A DNA stretch of 64,000 bases from RPQJ01 sp963696545 (GCA_963696545.1 CAVOKQ010000016.1:143560-207559), one strand, 5' to 3'. Numbered from the stretch's first letter, positions 1 through 9,038 are shown. Notes: generated by a model not told the origin, from the letters alone. Made by a program: numbers and translations.

Positions 1-1
1 G

Positions 2-262
2 ACGCTTGCGGCGTATGGGGACCTGCAGCGAATCCACGAGTTCCTCGAGCCGATCGATGCTGCCGCTGCGGTCCGCTCCGTGGGCGCGGTCGTCGCCAGG
101 GTCAGGCGAATCCCATTGCAACCGAGGTTGGGAGAACGTGTCGGCGGATTCAAAGACCGCGAGGTTCGTCGCGTGCTCGTGAAGCGCTACGAGATTCGCT
201 ACGAGCTGGCGGGCTCCGACATCTACGTGCTGCGGATCTTCCACACGCGCGAGGATCGCTAG
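2..262 (+). CDS. RelE/ParE-family toxin, 5' end outside the window
   Basis: The frame is open from the first bases of the window to a TAG at 260-262 and gives 86 residues, so the true start lies upstream. The C-terminal part, with GFKDREVRRVLVKRYEI then IRYEL and YVLRIFHTRED, has the beta-strand pattern of ParE/RelE toxins, ending in the usual R-x-F-H-x-R-x-D. These are ribosome- or gyrase-directed toxins of type II toxin-antitoxin pairs. The antitoxin would normally lie just upstream, outside the window. A GTG at position 80 could be mistaken for the start, but the residues before it (LQRIHEFLEPID) fit the family's first helix. Confidence 0.75.
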   Translation, partial: TLAAYGDLQRIHEFLEPIDAAAAVRSVGAVVARVRRIPLQPRLGERVGGFKDREVRRVLVKRYEIRYELAGSDIYVLRIFHTREDR

Positions 263-299
263 GGACTGCCTCGCCAGGGCCGAAACTCACGGGCCCGGA

Positions 300-2501
300 T
301 CAGAACAGCTCGAGCGGATCGACGTCCAGCGACCAGCGCACCTTGCGGACTTCGGGCAGATCCTCGATGGCTGGCAGCCAGCGCGAGAACAGTCGCTGCA
401 GCGGTGAGTGCGTCGCCGCGTGCAACAGCAGTTGCGCGCGATAGTGACCGGCGCGGCGCTCCATCGGCGCGGCCGCCGGGCCCAGCACCTCGACGTCCCG
501 GCTGGCCATCGCTTCGGCAAGTTCGCGGGCGCGATCGAGAAACTCGATCGGTGTCTCCCGACGCGCCGCCTCGGCACGCAACACGGCCACGCGAGCGAAC
601 GGCGGCCAGCGCGCCTGGCGTCGCTCCTCGAGCGCGGCGGACGCAAACGCGTCGTAGCCGCCCGACACCAGTTGTGCGAGCAACGGGTGCTCCGGATACT
701 CCGTCTGGATCAGCACTTCGCCGGGTCGCTCCGCGCGACCCGCGCGCCCGGCCACCTGCACGATCGTCTGCGCGAGCCGCTCGCTCGCGCGGAAGTCCGT
801 CCCGAACAAGCCCTGGTCCGCGTTCAGCACGACGACGAGGCTCACGTCCGGAAAGTGATGCCCCTTGGTCAGCATCTGCGTGCCCACGAGGATCCGCACT
901 TCACCGCGCGTCACGCGATCCAATGCTTCCTCGAGCGCGCCGCGGCGGCGTACCGCGTCACGATCGATCCGCTCGAGCGGCACATCCGGAAACAGCCTCG
1001 CGAGCGTTTCTTCCATCCGCTCGGTGCCCTGTCCGACCGGCTTCACGACTTCGCTGCAGTTCGGGCAGTGCTCCGGCACGCGCTGCTCGGTGCCGCAGTG
1101 ATGGCAGTGCAGCCGGTGTTCGCGCTGGTGCACGGTGAGGCGCGCGTCGCAGCGCGGGCAGGGCGCGACCCAGCCGCACGAAGGGCAGAACAGCGACGGC
1201 GCATAGCCGCGCCTGTTCAGGTACAGCAGCACCTGTCCGCCGGCGTCGAGGTGTCGCTTCACCGCCAGCACGGTCGGCGTCGCGATGCCCTGCGTTTCAG
1301 CGTGCTTGCGCAGGTCGATCAGGTGCAGCGCGGGTTGCGACGCACCGGCAGTTCGATTCGGCAGGCCGAGCAGCGTCGCCTTGCCCGAGCGCACTCGCTC
1401 GAGGCTTTCGAGCGACGGGGTCGCTGAGCCAAGCACGACCGGAATGCCGAGCCGCTGTGCGCGCACGAGCGCAAGATCGCGCGCGGAATACCGGAAGCCT
1501 TCCTGCTGCTTGTAGGAAGAGTCGTGTTCCTCGTCGACGACGATCAGTCCCGGCCTCGAGAGCGGCGCGAAAATCGCGGAACGCGTGCCGATCACGACCG
1601 GTGCAGCACCACTGCGCGCGGCGCGCCAGGCTCGCAATCGTTCCTGGTCGGCGAGCGACGAATGCAGCACGGCGAGCGGCACATCGAACCGCGCGGCGAA
1701 GCGGGCGACGAGCTGCGGCGTCAGCGCGATTTCGGGCACCAGCACCAGCGCCTGCTCGCCGCGTGCGACCACCGCCTCGATCGCGCGCAGGTACACCTCG
1801 GTCTTGCCGCTGCCGGTGACGCCGTGCAGCAGGAACGGTGCGAAACCGCCGTGGGCACCGATGATGGCGTCGATCGCATGGCGCTGCTCGGGCGTCGGGT
1901 CCAGTCCTTGCGCCGTCCGGACCTCGGCACGTGGCGGCGGAGGATCGTTTACGCGCAACCGCAATACCCAGCCACGCTTTTCGAGCTCGCGGACATGGTC
2001 GCGCCAGCGATGCGAGAGCGCGCCCAGTTCAGCTGCATCGGCGCCGTCGCGCGCGCGCAGGAATTCAGCGACTCCAAGCAGCCGGTTCGCACGCGCCGGC
2101 AACGGCGGCAGCTGGCCGGTGCGCGCCGCGGCGCTCAGCGTCCAGCGCTCCGAGGTCTCGTGCAGCGCCGCCCCGGCTCGCAATGGAGCGGGCAACGCGG
2201 CGGCGATCACCTCGCCGGGCGGGTGACGGTAGTAGTCCGCCGACCACTTGAGCAGGTCGAGCAGCAGCGGGTCGAACACCGGCTCGTCGTCGATAAGCCC
2301 ATGGGCAGCCTTCAGTTTCGAGTCCGGCAATTCCGAGTGGTCGCGCGTCTCGACCAGCACGCCGACCACGCGACGGCGACCGAACGGCACCCACAGCCGA
2401 ACCCCGGGACGCAGCGCATCGGGGTCGACCTGCGCGGGCGCGCGGTAGTCGAAAAGTCGCCGCAATGGCGCGTCGATGGCGATGGCGAGAAGGTTGCTCA
2501 C
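300..2501 (-). CDS. priA: Primosomal protein N' (replication restart helicase PriA)
   Basis: The protein has 733 residues, the usual PriA length, with a GTG start. It rebuilds the replisome at stalled forks by unwinding the lagging arm and loading the primosome. The N-terminal 3'-DNA-binding domain opens with LFDYRAP. Walker A GVTGSGKTEVYLRA lies near residue 230, and the Walker B/DEAH-like box VVDEEHDSSYKQ near 325. A zinc-binding insert near 435-480 has paired Cys (CPSCGWVAPCPRC, CHHCG, CPNC). Helicase motifs V-VI include VGTQMLTKGHHFPDV and QVAGRAGRAERPG. It is transcribed alone on the minus strand. DnaA-box-like sequences lie just upstream. Assignment is secure. Confidence 0.97.
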   Translation of the reverse strand: MSNLLAIAIDAPLRRLFDYRAPAQVDPDALRPGVRLWVPFGRRRVVGVLVETRDHSELPDSKLKAAHGLIDDEPVFDPLLLDLLKWSADYYRHPPGEVIAAALPAPLRAGAALHETSERWTLSAAARTGQLPPLPARANRLLGVAEFLRARDGADAAELGALSHRWRDHVRELEKRGWVLRLRVNDPPPPRAEVRTAQGLDPTPEQRHAIDAIIGAHGGFAPFLLHGVTGSGKTEVYLRAIEAVVARGEQALVLVPEIALTPQLVARFAARFDVPLAVLHSSLADQERLRAWRAARSGAAPVVIGTRSAIFAPLSRPGLIVVDEEHDSSYKQQEGFRYSARDLALVRAQRLGIPVVLGSATPSLESLERVRSGKATLLGLPNRTAGASQPALHLIDLRKHAETQGIATPTVLAVKRHLDAGGQVLLYLNRRGYAPSLFCPSCGWVAPCPRCDARLTVHQREHRLHCHHCGTEQRVPEHCPNCSEVVKPVGQGTERMEETLARLFPDVPLERIDRDAVRRRGALEEALDRVTRGEVRILVGTQMLTKGHHFPDVSLVVVLNADQGLFGTDFRASERLAQTIVQVAGRAGRAERPGEVLIQTEYPEHPLLAQLVSGGYDAFASAALEERRQARWPPFARVAVLRAEAARRETPIEFLDRARELAEAMASRDVEVLGPAAAPMERRAGHYRAQLLLHAATHSPLQRLFSRWLPAIEDLPEVRKVRWSLDVDPLELF

Positions 2502-2523
2502 GCGGGTTGGCGATTATGTGAAG

Positions 2524-2558
2524 TTATCCACCGAGGCTGTGGAAAAGTCTGTGGATGT
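2524..2558. promoter_or_regulatory. Cluster of DnaA-box-like 9-mers upstream of priA
   Basis: Within 35 bases upstream of priA are TTATCCACC (2524-2532), TGTGGAAAA (2538-2546, reverse complement TTTTCCACA) and TGTGGATGT (2550-2558). The first differs from the E. coli box TTATCCACA at one base. The second fits TTWTNCACA. The third is weaker. They may let DnaA influence priA expression; binding is inference. The rest of the 2502-2928 gap holds no gene that I can support. Confidence 0.35.
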
Positions 2559-2928
2559 CGTGCGGGTTTAGCGTCCAAGTGCCGGTTCTGCCGGCGACTT
2601 TTGGTTTCTGGTCAGAAAATCGCCGGACTATGATTAAGCAATGATAATCAACGACTTGTGCAGTGCCGCAGAAACTTCGGTGGACTCGGTCCAGATCGCT
2701 GGGCCCGTTCGGCGGTAGTCCGCGAGACGTGCCCCGGCGGCCAGTGCAAATCTTCGTCAGCAGTTTGCGTCAACCGATTGGCCCGGCTCGCGTTTTGGTC
2801 AGGGTGGACCATTCGGCAACCAACCCGGAGTGCGCGAGTCTACGCCGATGGCGGGCTTTGCTAGTCTCGAAACGCGGAGCCGGCGGCGCGCTGGCTCGGG
2901 CGTTCGACACGCGGGCGGGGAGGCTTGG

Positions 2929-3477
2929 TTGGAGCAATCGGTCGAGCTGAACCGCTTCCTGGCCGGGGTCGAGCGACGGGCGTTCAGGATCGCCGCGATG
3001 GCGCTGCGCGACCGCGAGGACGCGCTCGACGTGGTGCAGGTCGCGATGCTCCGGCTCGCGCAGGGCTACGCGCGGCGCCCGGGCGACGAGTGGAAGCCGC
3101 TGTTCTACCGGATCCTCTACAACGCGATCCACGACTGCCGGAGGCGACGAGCTGTTCGCTCCAGGCTGTTCGGCTGGCTGCCCGGACGTCGTGCGGACGA
3201 GGAATCCGCAGCGGAGGCCGAGGATCCGCTGGCTCGCGTGGCCGACGGCGCTCCCGATCCGGTGCGGCGCCTGATGGCCGGCGAGGCGATCGACCGGCTC
3301 GTGCGCGCGCTCGAGTCGTTGCCGGCGCGTCAACAGCAAGCCTTCGCACTGCGTTGTCTGGAGGGAATGGACGTCGCGGAGACCGCCGCAGCGATGGGGT
3401 GCTCCGAGGGCAGCGTCAAGACGCATTACTTTCGCGCATTGCAGGCGCTGCGCGAACGACTGGGCGAGGTGTGGTGA
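2929..3477 (+). CDS. ECF-type RNA polymerase sigma factor
   Basis: This is a small sigma-70-family factor of 182 residues. Region 2 is at residues 5-50 (ELNRFLAGVERRAF, then DREDALDVVQVAMLRLAQGY). Region 4 with its helix-turn-helix is at the C-terminus (LESLPARQQQAFALRCLEG, then AAAMGCSEGSVKTHYFRAL). I chose the TTG at 2929 because GGGGAGG lies 5 bases upstream and gamma-proteobacterial homologues begin with a similar ELNRFL...VERRAF; a GTG at 2830 and an ATG at 2848 are also in frame. It heads a four-gene string with overlapping starts that ends in DUF3106, an arrangement known from other Proteobacteria. Its target genes cannot be told from the window. Confidence 0.88.
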   Translation: MEQSVELNRFLAGVERRAFRIAAMALRDREDALDVVQVAMLRLAQGYARRPGDEWKPLFYRILYNAIHDCRRRRAVRSRLFGWLPGRRADEESAAEAEDPLARVADGAPDPVRRLMAGEAIDRLVRALESLPARQQQAFALRCLEGMDVAETAAAMGCSEGSVKTHYFRALQALRERLGEVW

Positions 3478-3872
3478 TGGAACACGACGTGGAACGTCAT
3501 GAGCAAACCAGGCGACGGGCGCGCGAAGTATTCGACGCGAGCGTCGAGTCGTTGGACGACGAAGCGCGCACGCGGTTGTGCCGCGCGCGATACGAAGCCG
3601 TGTCGGCGGCGGAACGCCGTACGACTCGTACAGCGTGGCGCACATGGGCTCCAGTGGCGGCAATGGCATCCACCGCGATCGTCGCGGTGCTGCTGTGGCG
3701 TGCACAGGAGCACGGCTCTCCGGCAACGGTCGCGGACGGTTCCAGCGACGCAGCGATCGCGGATGTCGAGCTGCTCGCGGATGGCGAGGACCTGGAGCTG
3801 GTCGAGAACGATCTCGAGTTCTACGAATGGCTCGACGCCGCAGGACTCGACGCACAGGGAAGCGCCGGATGA
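3477..3872 (+). CDS. Single-pass membrane protein after the sigma factor, DUF3619-like, possible anti-sigma
   Basis: There are 131 residues. The ATG overlaps the sigma-factor stop (TGATG), so the two are translationally coupled. The N-terminal part is cytoplasmic and rich in Arg and Glu (RRRAREVFDASVESLDDEAR). One membrane helix is at about residues 58-76 (WAPVAAMASTAIVAVLLW). The C-terminal part is very acidic and ends with EFYEWLDAAGLD. Position, size and topology match the DUF3619-type genes that follow such sigma factors in beta- and gamma-proteobacteria. An anti-sigma role is plausible by context only; no HxxxCxxC zinc motif is visible. Confidence 0.7.
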   Translation: MEHDVERHEQTRRRAREVFDASVESLDDEARTRLCRARYEAVSAAERRTTRTAWRTWAPVAAMASTAIVAVLLWRAQEHGSPATVADGSSDAAIADVELLADGEDLELVENDLEFYEWLDAAGLDAQGSAG

Positions 3873-4135
3873 GGCAGTGCTGGATCGAAGGCGCCCTCGT
3901 GTCGGCACTTCTTGCGGCGCCGATGGTCGCGCGCTCGGGCGACCAGCCCGTGCCCGCGTTGCCCGACGACGAATTCCTCGAGTACCTGGGCTCGTGGGAC
4001 GGCGACGACGCGGACTGGCTGGTGGTGAAGGCACCGGAAGCCAGCGCTCCGAGTTCACCGGCCCGCGCCGATCGAGGCGCGAAGGACAGCAAGCGCGCGG
4101 GCGATCATGCGCCTGCGCAGGAGCAGAGCAGATGA
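3869..4135 (+). CDS. Small exported acidic protein of the sigma-factor operon
   Basis: An 88-residue protein whose ATGA overlaps the preceding stop. An N-terminal hydrophobic stretch (ALVSALLAAPMVARSG) looks like a signal peptide. The mature part begins acidic, with DDEFLEYLGSWDGDDADWL, and ends in a Lys/Arg/Ala-rich tail. The short LPDDEFLEYLGSW stretch recalls small proteins found between such sigma factors and DUF3106 genes. I do not know a function. Overlaps on both sides place it in one transcript. Confidence 0.65.
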   Translation: MRQCWIEGALVSALLAAPMVARSGDQPVPALPDDEFLEYLGSWDGDDADWLVVKAPEASAPSSPARADRGAKDSKRAGDHAPAQEQSR

Positions 4136-4668
4136 AGACCTGGATTGCGGCAGTGATAACCAGCCTGGCGCTCGCGGCGCCGATGTATGCCGGCGCGCAG
4201 GACCGGAACGCGAACCCGCCAGGCGTGACGTGGCAGCAGCTGTCGCCGGAGCAACAGCAGGTACTCGGGCGCTTCCAGCAGCGCTGGGCGCAGTTGCCGC
4301 CGGCCCGCCAGCAGGCGCTGGCGCGCGGCGCGGAGCGCTGGAAGACGATGACGCCGGAGCAGCGCGCGCAGGCGGAGCAGCGGTTCAAGCGCTGGCGCGA
4401 GCTGCCGCCCGGCGAGCGTGAGCGCCTGCGCCACCGCTGGCAGGAGTTCAAGAAATTGCCGCCGGACGAGCAGCAGCGGTTGCGCCAGGCATTCCGCCGC
4501 TACAACGAGTTGCCACCGGAGCAGCGTGAACAGCTGCGCGAGCGGTGGCGGCAGATGACGCCGGAACAGCGCCAGCAGATGCGCCAGCGCATGCAGCAGA
4601 TGACGCCCGAGCAGCGCCAGCAGTTCCGCCGGCAGATGCAGAACGCTGGCAAGGCTCCGGGCACCTGA
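4132..4668 (+). CDS. DUF3106 exported protein with repeated PEQR motifs
   Basis: There are 178 residues with a signal peptide (MKTWIAAVITSLALAAPMYAGAQ). The rest is an amphipathic helical protein built from a repeated motif of about 14-20 residues: L(P/S)PEQQQ, MTPEQRAQ, LPPGERERL, LPPDEQQRL, LPPEQREQL, MTPEQRQQM, MTPEQRQQF. This is the DUF3106 signature. The protein is expected in the periplasm; its function is unknown. The ATGA overlaps the gene before it. The string sigma factor - membrane protein - small exported protein - DUF3106 suggests an envelope-directed regulon. Confidence 0.9.
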   Translation: MKTWIAAVITSLALAAPMYAGAQDRNANPPGVTWQQLSPEQQQVLGRFQQRWAQLPPARQQALARGAERWKTMTPEQRAQAEQRFKRWRELPPGERERLRHRWQEFKKLPPDEQQRLRQAFRRYNELPPEQREQLRERWRQMTPEQRQQMRQRMQQMTPEQRQQFRRQMQNAGKAPGT

Positions 4669-4780
4669 CGCTATCGCGGCAAGTGCGCGAACGCTGCGAT
4701 TTCAAATATCATCGAGCGGACGGTGCCGCCGGCGATTCACGCAGCCGTTGCGAATTGAGGCACAGCGTCAGCGAGGCCCA

Positions 4781-6037
4781 ATGAGCAGATTCGACCCGAT
4801 CCAGTCGTTTGCCAACCTCCGCCATGAGTTCGGCGAGCACGGCGGCGTGAACATGTCGGTCGAGGCCAGCACCACGTTCACGGTGATCAACCCGACGACG
4901 ATGCCCGAGATCTTCCAGGGTCACCTCGGGCCGGACGTCGGCGGTTGTTACCTGTATGGGCGTCACTTCAATCCGACGGTCTACGTGCTCGGACGCCAGA
5001 TCGCGGCTTACGAGGGCGCGGCGGCGGGCTACTGCACCGCAAGCGGCCTTGCAGCCATCGCTGCCACGATCATGCAGCTCTGCGACACGGGCGACCACGT
5101 GGTGGCGAGCCGGACCGTCTACGGCGGCACGTTTGCGCTGCTGCGTGACTACCTGCCGGCGAAAGCCGGCGTACAGACGACGTTCGTGGACGTCTCGGAC
5201 CTTGCCGCGGTCGAGGCCGCGTTCACGCCGCGCACCCGCATCCTCTACTGCGAGTCGATGTCGAACCCGACGCTGCGGGTCGCCGACATCCCGAAGCTGG
5301 CCGGGATTGCGCATCGGCACCGGGCGATGCTGGTCGTGGACAACACGTTCACGCCGTTGATCGTCGCGCCGATCATGTTCGGTGCCGACGTCGTCGTGCA
5401 CAGCCTCACCAAGTTCATGAATGGCGCGAGCGACCACATCGCCGGAGCCGTCTGTGGATCAACCGAATTCATCATGAAGCTGATGGACCTGCACACCGGG
5501 TCGCTGATGCTGCTGGGCCCGACGATGGATCCGCAGGTCGCGTTCGACATCAGCCTGCGACTGCCGCACCTCGGGCTGCGCATGGCGGAGCACAGCCGCA
5601 GGGCCCACGTCATTGCATCGCGACTCAGCGAGCTCGCGCTGCCGGTCAACTATCCGGGCCTGGCGACGCATCCGGACCACGCGCTGCTGGCCGGCATCGG
5701 CAACCCGGACTTCGGGCATGGCGGGCTGCTGACGCTGGATCTCGGGACTCGCGAGCGTGCGTTCGAGTTCATGGGCCTGCTGCAGAACGAGCAGCGATTC
5801 GGCCTGATGGCGGTGAGCCTGGGGTACAGCGAGACGTTGATGTCGTGCTCGGCATCGTCGACCAGCAGCGAGATGCCCGAGGACGAACTCGAGAAGGCGG
5901 GCATCCTGCCCGGCCTGGTGCGGATGTCGATCGGCTACACGGGGTCGCTGGAGCAGCGCTGGTCGCAGCTGCGATCAGTGCTGCAGCAGATGGGCCTGAC
6001 GGGTCGCGCTGCCGCGCAAGCCCCGGTCAGGCCTTGA
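4781..6037 (+). CDS. Cys/Met-metabolism PLP-dependent enzyme (gamma-lyase/synthase family)
   Basis: There are 418 residues of fold-type I PLP enzyme in the cystathionine gamma-synthase/methionine gamma-lyase family. Visible elements are YLYGRHFNPTVYVLGRQIAAYEGA, YCTASGLAAIAA, YCESMSNPTL, the cofactor Asp in VVDNTFTPL, and the Schiff-base Lys in HSLTKFMNGASDHIAG near residue 220. The C-terminus has RMSIGYTGSLEQ. Substrate specificity (Met lyase, cystathionine or homocysteine enzyme) cannot be fixed by eye. The start is the ATG at 4781, after GCGAGG. It stands alone and its 3' end overlaps that of the convergent pntB by 11 bases. Confidence 0.85.
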   Translation: MSRFDPIQSFANLRHEFGEHGGVNMSVEASTTFTVINPTTMPEIFQGHLGPDVGGCYLYGRHFNPTVYVLGRQIAAYEGAAAGYCTASGLAAIAATIMQLCDTGDHVVASRTVYGGTFALLRDYLPAKAGVQTTFVDVSDLAAVEAAFTPRTRILYCESMSNPTLRVADIPKLAGIAHRHRAMLVVDNTFTPLIVAPIMFGADVVVHSLTKFMNGASDHIAGAVCGSTEFIMKLMDLHTGSLMLLGPTMDPQVAFDISLRLPHLGLRMAEHSRRAHVIASRLSELALPVNYPGLATHPDHALLAGIGNPDFGHGGLLTLDLGTRERAFEFMGLLQNEQRFGLMAVSLGYSETLMSCSASSTSSEMPEDELEKAGILPGLVRMSIGYTGSLEQRWSQLRSVLQQMGLTGRAAAQAPVRP

Positions 6038-7436
6038 GCGCGGCCAGCACCTCGTCGAGCATCTTCTTCGCGTCGCCGAACAGCATCCGGTTGTTCTCCT
6101 TGTAGAACAGCGGATTGTCGACGCCGGCATAGCCCGACGCCATCGAGCGCTTCATCACGATCGAGTTCCTGGCCTTCCAGACCTGCAACACGGGCATGCC
6201 CGCGATCGGGCTCGCCGGATCGTCTTCAGCCGCCGGGTTCACGATGTCGTTGGCGCCGATCACCATCGAAACGTCGGTGTCCGGGAAGTCGTCGTTCAAC
6301 TCGTCCATCTCGAACACGATGTCGTAGGGCACCTTGGCCTCGGCCAGCAGCACGTTCATGTGGCCAGGCATGCGGCCCGCGACCGGGTGGATGCCGAAGC
6401 GCACGTTCACGCCCTGCGCGCGCAGCAGCTTGGTGATCTCGTTCACCGTGTGCTGTGCCTGCGCGACCGCCATGCCGTAGCCCGGCACGATGATCACGCT
6501 CTTCGCTTCACGCAGCATCTCGGCGGTCTCGGTGGCGCTGATCGCGGTCACTTCGCCAGCTGGCTGTGCGCCGGCCGCGGCCGGTGCCGCACCTTCGCCG
6601 GTGCCGAAGCCGCCTGCGATCACGCTCAGGAAGTTGCGATTCATCGCGCGGCACATGATGTAGGACAGGATCGCGCCGGAGGAGCCAACCAGCGCGCCGG
6701 TGACGATCAGCAGGTCGTTCGACAGCATGAAGCCGGTCGCCGCCGCGGCCCACCCGGAGTAGCTGTTCAGCATCGACACCACGACCGGCATGTCGGCACC
6801 ACCGATCGCCATCACCATGTGGATGCCGAACAGCAGCGCGATCACGGTCATCGCGATCAGCGGCCCCATGCCGGACGCCACGTCGTGCGCCTGCAGGAAC
6901 TTCATGCCGAACCAGATCACCGCGACCAGGCCGGCGAGGTTAAGCCAGTGTCGCGCGGGCAGCAGCATCGGCTTGCCGCCGATCTTGCCGGACAGCTTGC
7001 CGAACGCGATCACCGAGCCGGAGAACGTCACGGCACCGATCAGGATGCCGATGTAGATCTCGACTTCGTGGATGGTCTTCTCGGCGCCCTCGAAGACGAT
7101 GGACGTGTCGACGTAGCTCGCAAAGCCGACGAGGCACGCGGCGAGACCGACCAGGCTGTGCATGATGGCGACCAGCTCCGGCATCTGCGTCATCTGCACC
7201 TTGCGGGCAGCGTACAGGCCGATCGAGCCACCCACCGCCAGTGCGCCGACGATCCACGGCAGGCCGCCGGGCATGACTCGCGGACCGAACACGGTCGCGA
7301 GCACGGCAATGGTCATGCCGATGATGCCGAACAGGTTGCCGCGCCGTGAGGTCTCGGGATTCGAGAGGCCGCCCAGGCTCAGGATGAACAGGATGGAGGC
7401 GCCGATGTAGGCGATGGTGGCGAGATTCGCTGTCAT
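6027..7436 (-). CDS. pntB: NAD(P) transhydrogenase subunit beta
   Basis: There are 469 residues. PntB is the membrane and NADP(H)-binding subunit of the proton-pumping transhydrogenase, which makes NADPH from NADH using the proton gradient. Many hydrophobic helices fill residues 1-260 (LATIAYIGASILFILSLGGLSNPE at the start). The NADP-binding domain III follows, with IIVPGYGMAVAQAQHTV, HPVAGRMPGHMNVLLAEA, VIGANDIVNPAA and MKRSMASGYAGVDNPLF, all hallmarks of PntB. It lies 12 bases after pntA in one operon. Confidence 0.97.
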   Translation of the reverse strand: MTANLATIAYIGASILFILSLGGLSNPETSRRGNLFGIIGMTIAVLATVFGPRVMPGGLPWIVGALAVGGSIGLYAARKVQMTQMPELVAIMHSLVGLAACLVGFASYVDTSIVFEGAEKTIHEVEIYIGILIGAVTFSGSVIAFGKLSGKIGGKPMLLPARHWLNLAGLVAVIWFGMKFLQAHDVASGMGPLIAMTVIALLFGIHMVMAIGGADMPVVVSMLNSYSGWAAAATGFMLSNDLLIVTGALVGSSGAILSYIMCRAMNRNFLSVIAGGFGTGEGAAPAAAGAQPAGEVTAISATETAEMLREAKSVIIVPGYGMAVAQAQHTVNEITKLLRAQGVNVRFGIHPVAGRMPGHMNVLLAEAKVPYDIVFEMDELNDDFPDTDVSMVIGANDIVNPAAEDDPASPIAGMPVLQVWKARNSIVMKRSMASGYAGVDNPLFYKENNRMLFGDAKKMLDEVLAALKA

Positions 7437-7448
7437 GCTGGCGCTCTC

Positions 7449-9038
7449 CTACTTGCGGAACATCGCGAGCATGCGACGCGTAACGGCGAAGCCGCCGAAC
7501 ATGTTGATTGCGGTGAGCGCGAGCGCAAGCACCGCAAGACCGAGGATCAGCCCGTCGGGCCGCCCCTCCGTCCCGGCAACGAGCGGGGGCGCTACCTGGA
7601 TCAGCGCACCGACCGCGATGATGCTCGAGATCGCGTTGGTAACGCTCATCAGCGGCGTGTGCAGCGCCGGCGTGACGTTCCAGATCACCATGTAGCCGAT
7701 GAAGCAGGCCAGCACGAACACGGTGAAGTGCGCGAGGAACGAGGCCGGCGCGAAGGCTCCGACCAGCAGGAACAGCAGCGCGCCCACGCCAAACGTGATC
7801 GCGAGGCTCTTCGCCGAGGCTGGTTCGCCGGCTCCATGGCCGTGGCCGGACTTCTTCGCGGGCGCGGCCGCGGCGGGTTTCGCCTGCGGCGGCGCGGCCG
7901 GCAATTTCGGCGCCGGTGGCGGCCAGGTGACGGCGCCGTCCTTGATCACGGTCAGGCCGCGGATGGCGTCGTCGTCCATGTTGACGTTGATGACGCCGTC
8001 CTTGGTCTTGCAGAGTTCCTCGGTCACCCGCAGCAGGTTGGTGGAGTACAGCGTCGAGGACTGCTTGGCCAGACGGCTGACCAGATCCGTGTAGCCGATG
8101 ATGGTGACGCCGTGGCGGACCACGGCCTCGCCGGGAACGGTGAGTTCGCAGTTGCCGCCCTGCTCGCCCGCCATGTCGACGATGACGCTGCCCGGCTTCA
8201 TGCTCTTCACCATCTCGGCGGTGATGAGCCTCGGCGCGGGTTTGCCCGGGATCAGCGCGGTGGTGATGATGATGTCCGCGTCCTTGGCCTGCTTCGCGTA
8301 CATCTCGCGCTGGGCCTGCTGGAAGCCCTCGCTCATCACCTTGGCGTAGCCGCCGCCGCCTGAGCCTTCTTCCTCGTAGTCGACCTTGACGAACTCGCCG
8401 CCCAGCGACACGACCTGGTCGGCGACCTCGGCGCGCGTGTCGTTGGCGCGCACGATGGCGCCCAGGTTGGCGGCCGTGCCGATGGCAGCCAGGCCCGCAA
8501 CACCGGCGCCGGCAACGAAGACCTTGGCCGGCGGGATCTTGCCCGCAGCGGTGACCTGGCCGTTGAAGAAGCGGCCGAAGGCGTTGGCGGCCTCGATCAC
8601 GGCGCGGTAACCGCTGATGCTGGCCATCGAGGTGAGCGCGTCCATCTTCTGGGCGCGAGAGAGCTGGCGCGGCAAGGAGTCGATCGCCAGCACGGTGAGC
8701 TTGCGATCCGCGAGCTCACGCATCAGCTCGGGGTTCTGCGCCGGCCAGATGAAGCTCACCAGCGTGCTGCCCGGCTTCATCAGAGCGATCTCGGCGGGCG
8801 TCGGAGCGCGTACCTTGAAGATGATGTCCGAGCCGGCCATCAGTTCCGCGGCGCTGCCCGCGATCTGGGCGCCCGCAGCCTGGTAGGTGTCGTCGCCGAA
8901 GTTGGCGGCGGCCCCGGCACCAGTCTCGACGCGGACCGCGAAGCCCAGCTTGACCAGCTTCTCGACCACCTCGGGCACGGTGGCAACACGCTTCTCGCCG
9001 GCGAAAGTCTCGCGCGGCACTCCGATCGTCAGCGGCAT
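7449..9038 (-). CDS. pntA: NAD(P) transhydrogenase subunit alpha
   Basis: There are 529 residues, the full-length fused alpha subunit. Domain I binds NAD(H): MPLTIGVPRETFAGEKRVATVPEVV at the start, a Rossmann glycine motif GAGVAGLAAIGTAANLGA near 175, and DIIITTALIPGKPAPRLIT. A Pro/Ala-rich linker with a His-rich KKSGHGHGAGEP joins it to three or four C-terminal membrane helices (domain II, about 410-529). Some bacteria split this gene as pntAA/pntAB; here it is fused. It is the first gene of pntAB and is divergent from the HNH gene, with 127 bases between them for both promoters. Confidence 0.97.
   Translation of the reverse strand: MPLTIGVPRETFAGEKRVATVPEVVEKLVKLGFAVRVETGAGAAANFGDDTYQAAGAQIAGSAAELMAGSDIIFKVRAPTPAEIALMKPGSTLVSFIWPAQNPELMRELADRKLTVLAIDSLPRQLSRAQKMDALTSMASISGYRAVIEAANAFGRFFNGQVTAAGKIPPAKVFVAGAGVAGLAAIGTAANLGAIVRANDTRAEVADQVVSLGGEFVKVDYEEEGSGGGGYAKVMSEGFQQAQREMYAKQAKDADIIITTALIPGKPAPRLITAEMVKSMKPGSVIVDMAGEQGGNCELTVPGEAVVRHGVTIIGYTDLVSRLAKQSSTLYSTNLLRVTEELCKTKDGVINVNMDDDAIRGLTVIKDGAVTWPPPAPKLPAAPPQAKPAAAAPAKKSGHGHGAGEPASAKSLAITFGVGALLFLLVGAFAPASFLAHFTVFVLACFIGYMVIWNVTPALHTPLMSVTNAISSIIAVGALIQVAPPLVAGTEGRPDGLILGLAVLALALTAINMFGGFAVTRRMLAMFRK

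Noticed and set aside
404..1427. Long open frames opposite priA
   Set aside because: They are Arg/Ala/Pro-rich shadows of the priA coding strand in GC-rich DNA, with no family resemblance.
2630..2652. Fur-box-like sequence (AATGATAATCA) upstream of the sigma factor
   Set aside because: Only about 12 of 19 positions fit the Fur consensus, on one half, and no iron gene is in the operon.
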